DNA of 64,000 nt from Parvicella tangerina. GTDB lineage: Bacteria; Bacteroidota; Bacteroidia; Flavobacteriales_D; Parvicellaceae. The stretch is taken from contig NZ_OU015584.1 in NCBI RefSeq assembly GCF_907165195.1, positions 2,924,978 through 2,988,977 on the forward strand, written 5' to 3'. The notes beneath the pieces are model-generated. The model was not told where the DNA came from, made no database searches, and saw only the letters and a list, made by a program, of their open reading frames with translations. Positions 61,267 through 64,000 of the stretch are shown here, piece after piece. Positions within the stretch are counted from its first letter, which is position 1, and every line of letters starts with the position of its first letter. The position numbers and the translations under genes are program-made.

Positions 61267-62487
61267 TTAATTCCCCTCAAATTGTTGTTCAAGTTCAGCT
61301 CGCTTTGCCAAGTCCACTCTGATCTTATCATCGAGTGGTGTGTTTTTCAAAACCGTATATTTATTCCAAAAATCTGCGTGATATTCCATTGCATCCAGTT
61401 CATCTTTTTGAGGTTCTGTCTTTGTATTCTTCTGTACATCGAAAAGCTGAATCTCATTGACCATCATTTCCACATGAGCTTTGTGATCCTTAGATTGCAC
61501 GACCTCCTGATCAGTAGAGCGTACTTCTTCAAAAGATGTGGACGTTTCTGAAATATATTTTAGGAAGTAATGTCCTTCGTACTTTTGGTATTGGACCCGC
61601 CAGTCAATTATCATACTTTGTGTTTCATAGGTTTTTTCTATGGTTCCTTCTTTATGCTCTTCGATCAAGTAGACACCGTAATCCTCTGAATTGATATAGA
61701 TTTTTCCAGAACTATGCTCTCGTACGGTATCCGTCTTGACCCGTGAAATCTGATCATAATTATATTGAATCACCCACAACATTTTGCTATCTATAAACGA
61801 GGTATCCACTAGTCTAAAATTGTACTCTTCAGGGTAAAAAGACAAGATGGTGGGATAGCTCATCACATCGTACTTCAGGGTACTGTAAATACTAATAGGT
61901 TCATGCTCATCAAAGTTGGTTGTGAAGTCGTAGGATTTACGCAGTTCCGTCACGTTAACCCCAATCTTATCAGCAGGCTTCTCCACTTTCTTCTTGTGAC
62001 CTTTATTGTCCGTTAATGTAACAGCAGCTTCAATAAGTCTCCCGTAAATATCCTTTTCAGCACAATAATGACGATAAAAAGTGTTTAACGCATAGCGTTT
62101 CCAATAACCGAGATCGGGCAGTTTATTCAGTGATATTCTCACCATTTCAATGGCTGGGGGAAGGTTGTTATAGACTTTCAGTTCAGCTAAGGTGGTCGTC
62201 TTTTCTTTAACCCAAATCGTGTCTGATTCACTAATGGAAGAAGCGGGTAATTCAATTGATTCAATGCCAACTGCACTAATTCTAATCCTCAAGGTAGAAA
62301 GATCATCTGATACGTTTAAACTGAACTGTCCATCTTCATTTGAAACACAACCTTTAGTACTACCAACAAGACCTATATTGGCAAAGGACAGAGGGAGGTT
62401 AGTGGTGCGATTATAGATCAGCCCTTCAATCTGGGAAAATGGTGATAGCGCAATACTTGATAATATGTATAGAAGAAACACTCGCAT
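61267..62487 (-). CDS. Carboxypeptidase-regulatory-like domain outer surface protein
   Basis: 406 residues with a short signal peptide (IALSPFSQIEG). Residues about 20-100 form the CarboxypepD_reg-like beta-sandwich (IEGLIYNRTTNLPLSFANI, STKGCVSNEDGQFSLNV). The remaining 300 residues are an uncharacterised domain with KRYALNTFYRHYCAEKDIY and YILE-like strands, common in Bacteroidota surface proteins without a TonB barrel. Function unknown. It is separated from rpoC by that gene's terminator and has no nearby partner. Confidence 0.8.
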   Translation of the reverse strand: MRVFLLYILSSIALSPFSQIEGLIYNRTTNLPLSFANIGLVGSTKGCVSNEDGQFSLNVSDDLSTLRIRISAVGIESIELPASSISESDTIWVKEKTTTLAELKVYNNLPPAIEMVRISLNKLPDLGYWKRYALNTFYRHYCAEKDIYGRLIEAAVTLTDNKGHKKKVEKPADKIGVNVTELRKSYDFTTNFDEHEPISIYSTLKYDVMSYPTILSFYPEEYNFRLVDTSFIDSKMLWVIQYNYDQISRVKTDTVREHSSGKIYINSEDYGVYLIEEHKEGTIEKTYETQSMIIDWRVQYQKYEGHYFLKYISETSTSFEEVRSTDQEVVQSKDHKAHVEMMVNEIQLFDVQKNTKTEPQKDELDAMEYHADFWNKYTVLKNTPLDDKIRVDLAKRAELEQQFEGN

Positions 62488-62542
62488 GCTACTTTAACGG
62501 TATAAAGAACGGGAGGTTTCCATAAAAACAGGCAATGTACTA

Positions 62543-62579
62543 AAACAAAAAGCCCTGACGCTCTTAAGAGGTCAGGGCT
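62543..62579 (-). terminator. Terminator of rpoC
   Basis: On the minus strand AGCCCTGAC pairs with GTCAGGGCT, with an inner CTCTTAAGAG hairpin, followed by TTTTTGTTTT. Located 21 bp after the rpoC stop. Confidence 0.88.
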
Positions 62580-62599
62580 GTATATCACGTTAAAGAATC

Positions 62600-64000
62600 T
62601 TATTTCATAGAGCCAACAGTCTCTTCTTCACCAACCAATCTTGCATACTCTTCTTTAGAGCCTACAGATAGGTTTTGGAATTCTCTGATTCCTGTTCCAG
62701 CAGGGATCTTATGACCAACGATCACATTCTCCTTAAGACCAAGTAGATCATCCACCTTAGCTCCTACCGCAGCCTGGTTTAATACTTTAGTCGTTTCCTG
62801 GAAGGAAGCAGCTGAGATAAAGCTATCCGTATGCAATGATGCTCTTGTAATACCTTGAAGTACTGGCTGAGCAGTTGCTAATACAGCGTCTCTCGCTTCA
62901 ACTGTTTTCTTATCGTTTCTCTTAAGCAGTGAGTTTTCATCTCTTAACTTTCGCATTGAAATGATCTGACCAGCTTTCAAATTTTCAGAGTCACCTGGAT
63001 CAACAACCACTTTTTTACCCCAAAGTTCATCGTTCTCCTGAATGAATTCCCACTTATTCTCTTGAGCTTTCTCTAAGAATCTAGTGTCTCCTGGATCAAC
63101 GATAATTACTTTACGCATCATTTGTCTAACGATCACCTCAAAGTGCTTATCGTTAATCTTCACTCCTTGCAGACGGTATACTTCCTGAATTTCATTTACG
63201 ATGTACTCCTGAACCGCTGTAGGTCCTTTGATATTCAAGATATCTTTTGGAGTGATCGCTCCAGTAGAAAGCATCTGTCCAGCTTTGATGAAGTCATTTT
63301 CCTGTGCTAGGATATGTCTAGATAGCGGAATTAGGTACTTAGCCGTTTCCCCTGTTTTAGCCGTTACAATAACCTCTCTGTTACCTCTCTTGATCTTACC
63401 GTAAGTTACGATACCATCAATCTCTGATACAACAGCAGGGTTAGATGGGTTTCTAGCTTCAAACATCTCTGTTACTCTAGGAAGACCACCTGTAATATCT
63501 CCAGATTTACCAGCCTTTCTAGGAATCTTAACAACGATGTCACCAGCTGAAATCTTATCACCTTCTTTCACGGCAATGTGAGCGTCAACAGGCATGTTGT
63601 AAGACTTCAACTCCTCTCCTTTACTATCCACGATAGCAATGGTAGGAATCATCTTCTTATTTCTCGTTTCCTTGATCACTAATTCAGTAAATCCAGTCTG
63701 CTCATCCACTTCTTCACGATACGTCTCACCTTCAATCAGGTTGATAAATTTTACTTTACCTTCCACTTCAGACAAGATTACCGCATTATATGGATCCCAT
63801 TTACAAATTGGATCTCCTTTTTTGATCTTCTTATTATTCTTAGCAAAGAACTGAGCACCATAAGGAATGTTTGCCGTCATCAATGTTGCACCGCTGTCTG
63901 CATGAACAATTCTCATTTCAGCACCACGACCAATAACTACGTCTACTTTATTTCCTTCAGCATCCGTTTTAGTAACCGTTCTTAATTCGTCTACTTCAAG
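62600..64000 (-). CDS. rpoC: RNA polymerase beta' subunit, C-terminal part (partial)
   Basis: The last 466 residues of RpoC; the gene continues beyond the right edge. The frame is open through base 64000 with no start, so the ATG at 63916 is internal. Visible conserved blocks: [54 protein letters not shown], and [18 protein letters not shown] followed by [17 protein letters not shown] (jaw, trigger-helix-proximal and C-terminal clamp regions). It is essential for transcription. A terminator follows 21 bp after the stop. Confidence 0.97.
   Translation of the reverse strand, partial: LEVDELRTVTKTDAEGNKVDVVIGRGAEMRIVHADSGATLMTANIPYGAQFFAKNNKKIKKGDPICKWDPYNAVILSEVEGKVKFINLIEGETYREEVDEQTGFTELVIKETRNKKMIPTIAIVDSKGEELKSYNMPVDAHIAVKEGDKISAGDIVVKIPRKAGKSGDITGGLPRVTEMFEARNPSNPAVVSEIDGIVTYGKIKRGNREVIVTAKTGETAKYLIPLSRHILAQENDFIKAGQMLSTGAITPKDILNIKGPTAVQEYIVNEIQEVYRLQGVKINDKHFEVIVRQMMRKVIIVDPGDTRFLEKAQENKWEFIQENDELWGKKVVVDPGDSENLKAGQIISMRKLRDENSLLKRNDKKTVEARDAVLATAQPVLQGITRASLHTDSFISAASFQETTKVLNQAAVGAKVDDLLGLKENVIVGHKIPAGTGIREFQNLSVGSKEEYARLVGEEETVGSMK

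Overview
The window looks like chromosomal DNA of a marine-type Bacteroidota, probably order Flavobacteriales. Evidence: moderate-to-low GC; promoters of the Bacteroidota form (-7 element TAnnTTTG) in front of many genes and tRNAs; proteins carrying type A and type B type IX secretion (T9SS) C-terminal signals; a PorP/SprF-like protein; and family-typical gene groups such as ftsX-DUF3098-uppP-truB. No phage structural genes, CRISPR array or rRNA operon was seen.

Layout. 0-9.2 kb: a GT-C-type membrane glycosyltransferase, then two large T9SS-exported surface proteins and an ApbE flavinyltransferase in one run. 9.2-15.6 kb (minus strand): rimM, dgkA, DUF1361 and DUF4153-like membrane genes, then a small winged-helix regulator with its membrane partner, then an M1 aminopeptidase. 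Matching palindromes (ACTTTG-N5-CAAAGT) lie at both regulated promoters. 15.8-20 kb: POT peptide transporter, tRNA-Ser(UGA), a PstS-like binding protein, DUF4268 and a thioredoxin-like protein. 20-22 kb: a Fic protein with a winged-helix-like N-terminus.

22.28-27.13 kb: a compact integrative element in the 3' end of tRNA-Arg(CCU). It is bounded by an exact 20-bp direct repeat. It carries a complete tyrosine recombinase, a RadC-like JAB protein, three small exported proteins, a small HTH regulator and AT-rich repeats. The tRNA's probable original terminator now lies beyond the far repeat, 4.8 kb from the tRNA.

27.2-38.6 kb: tRNA-Leu(GAG), a sterol-desaturase-family protein, an FKBP/SlyD isomerase and a lipoprotein. 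Then comes a tight three-gene operon: a DUF2236 (MpaB/Lcp-type) oxygenase, a seven-helix membrane protein resembling transmembrane terpene cyclases (PaxB/Pyr4 type), and a large ATPase/TPR protein that lacks an output domain. This is the most likely undescribed pathway in the window. PaaZ and a TPR-histidine kinase follow.

38.7-64 kb: a PorP/SprF-like protein, a phosphoesterase, lipoproteins, an HAD protein, alpha/beta hydrolases and a thiolase. A secreted GH16 glycanase operon follows, with a decayed second T9SS signal behind it. Then come a beta-propeller-SPOR protein, a TetR regulator, an aldehyde dehydrogenase, truB-uppP-DUF3098-ftsX, and the 3' part of rpoC running off the right edge.

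Starts were moved downstream where a clear -7 element overlaps the upstream candidate start codon. All functional statements rest on reading motifs; no database search was run.
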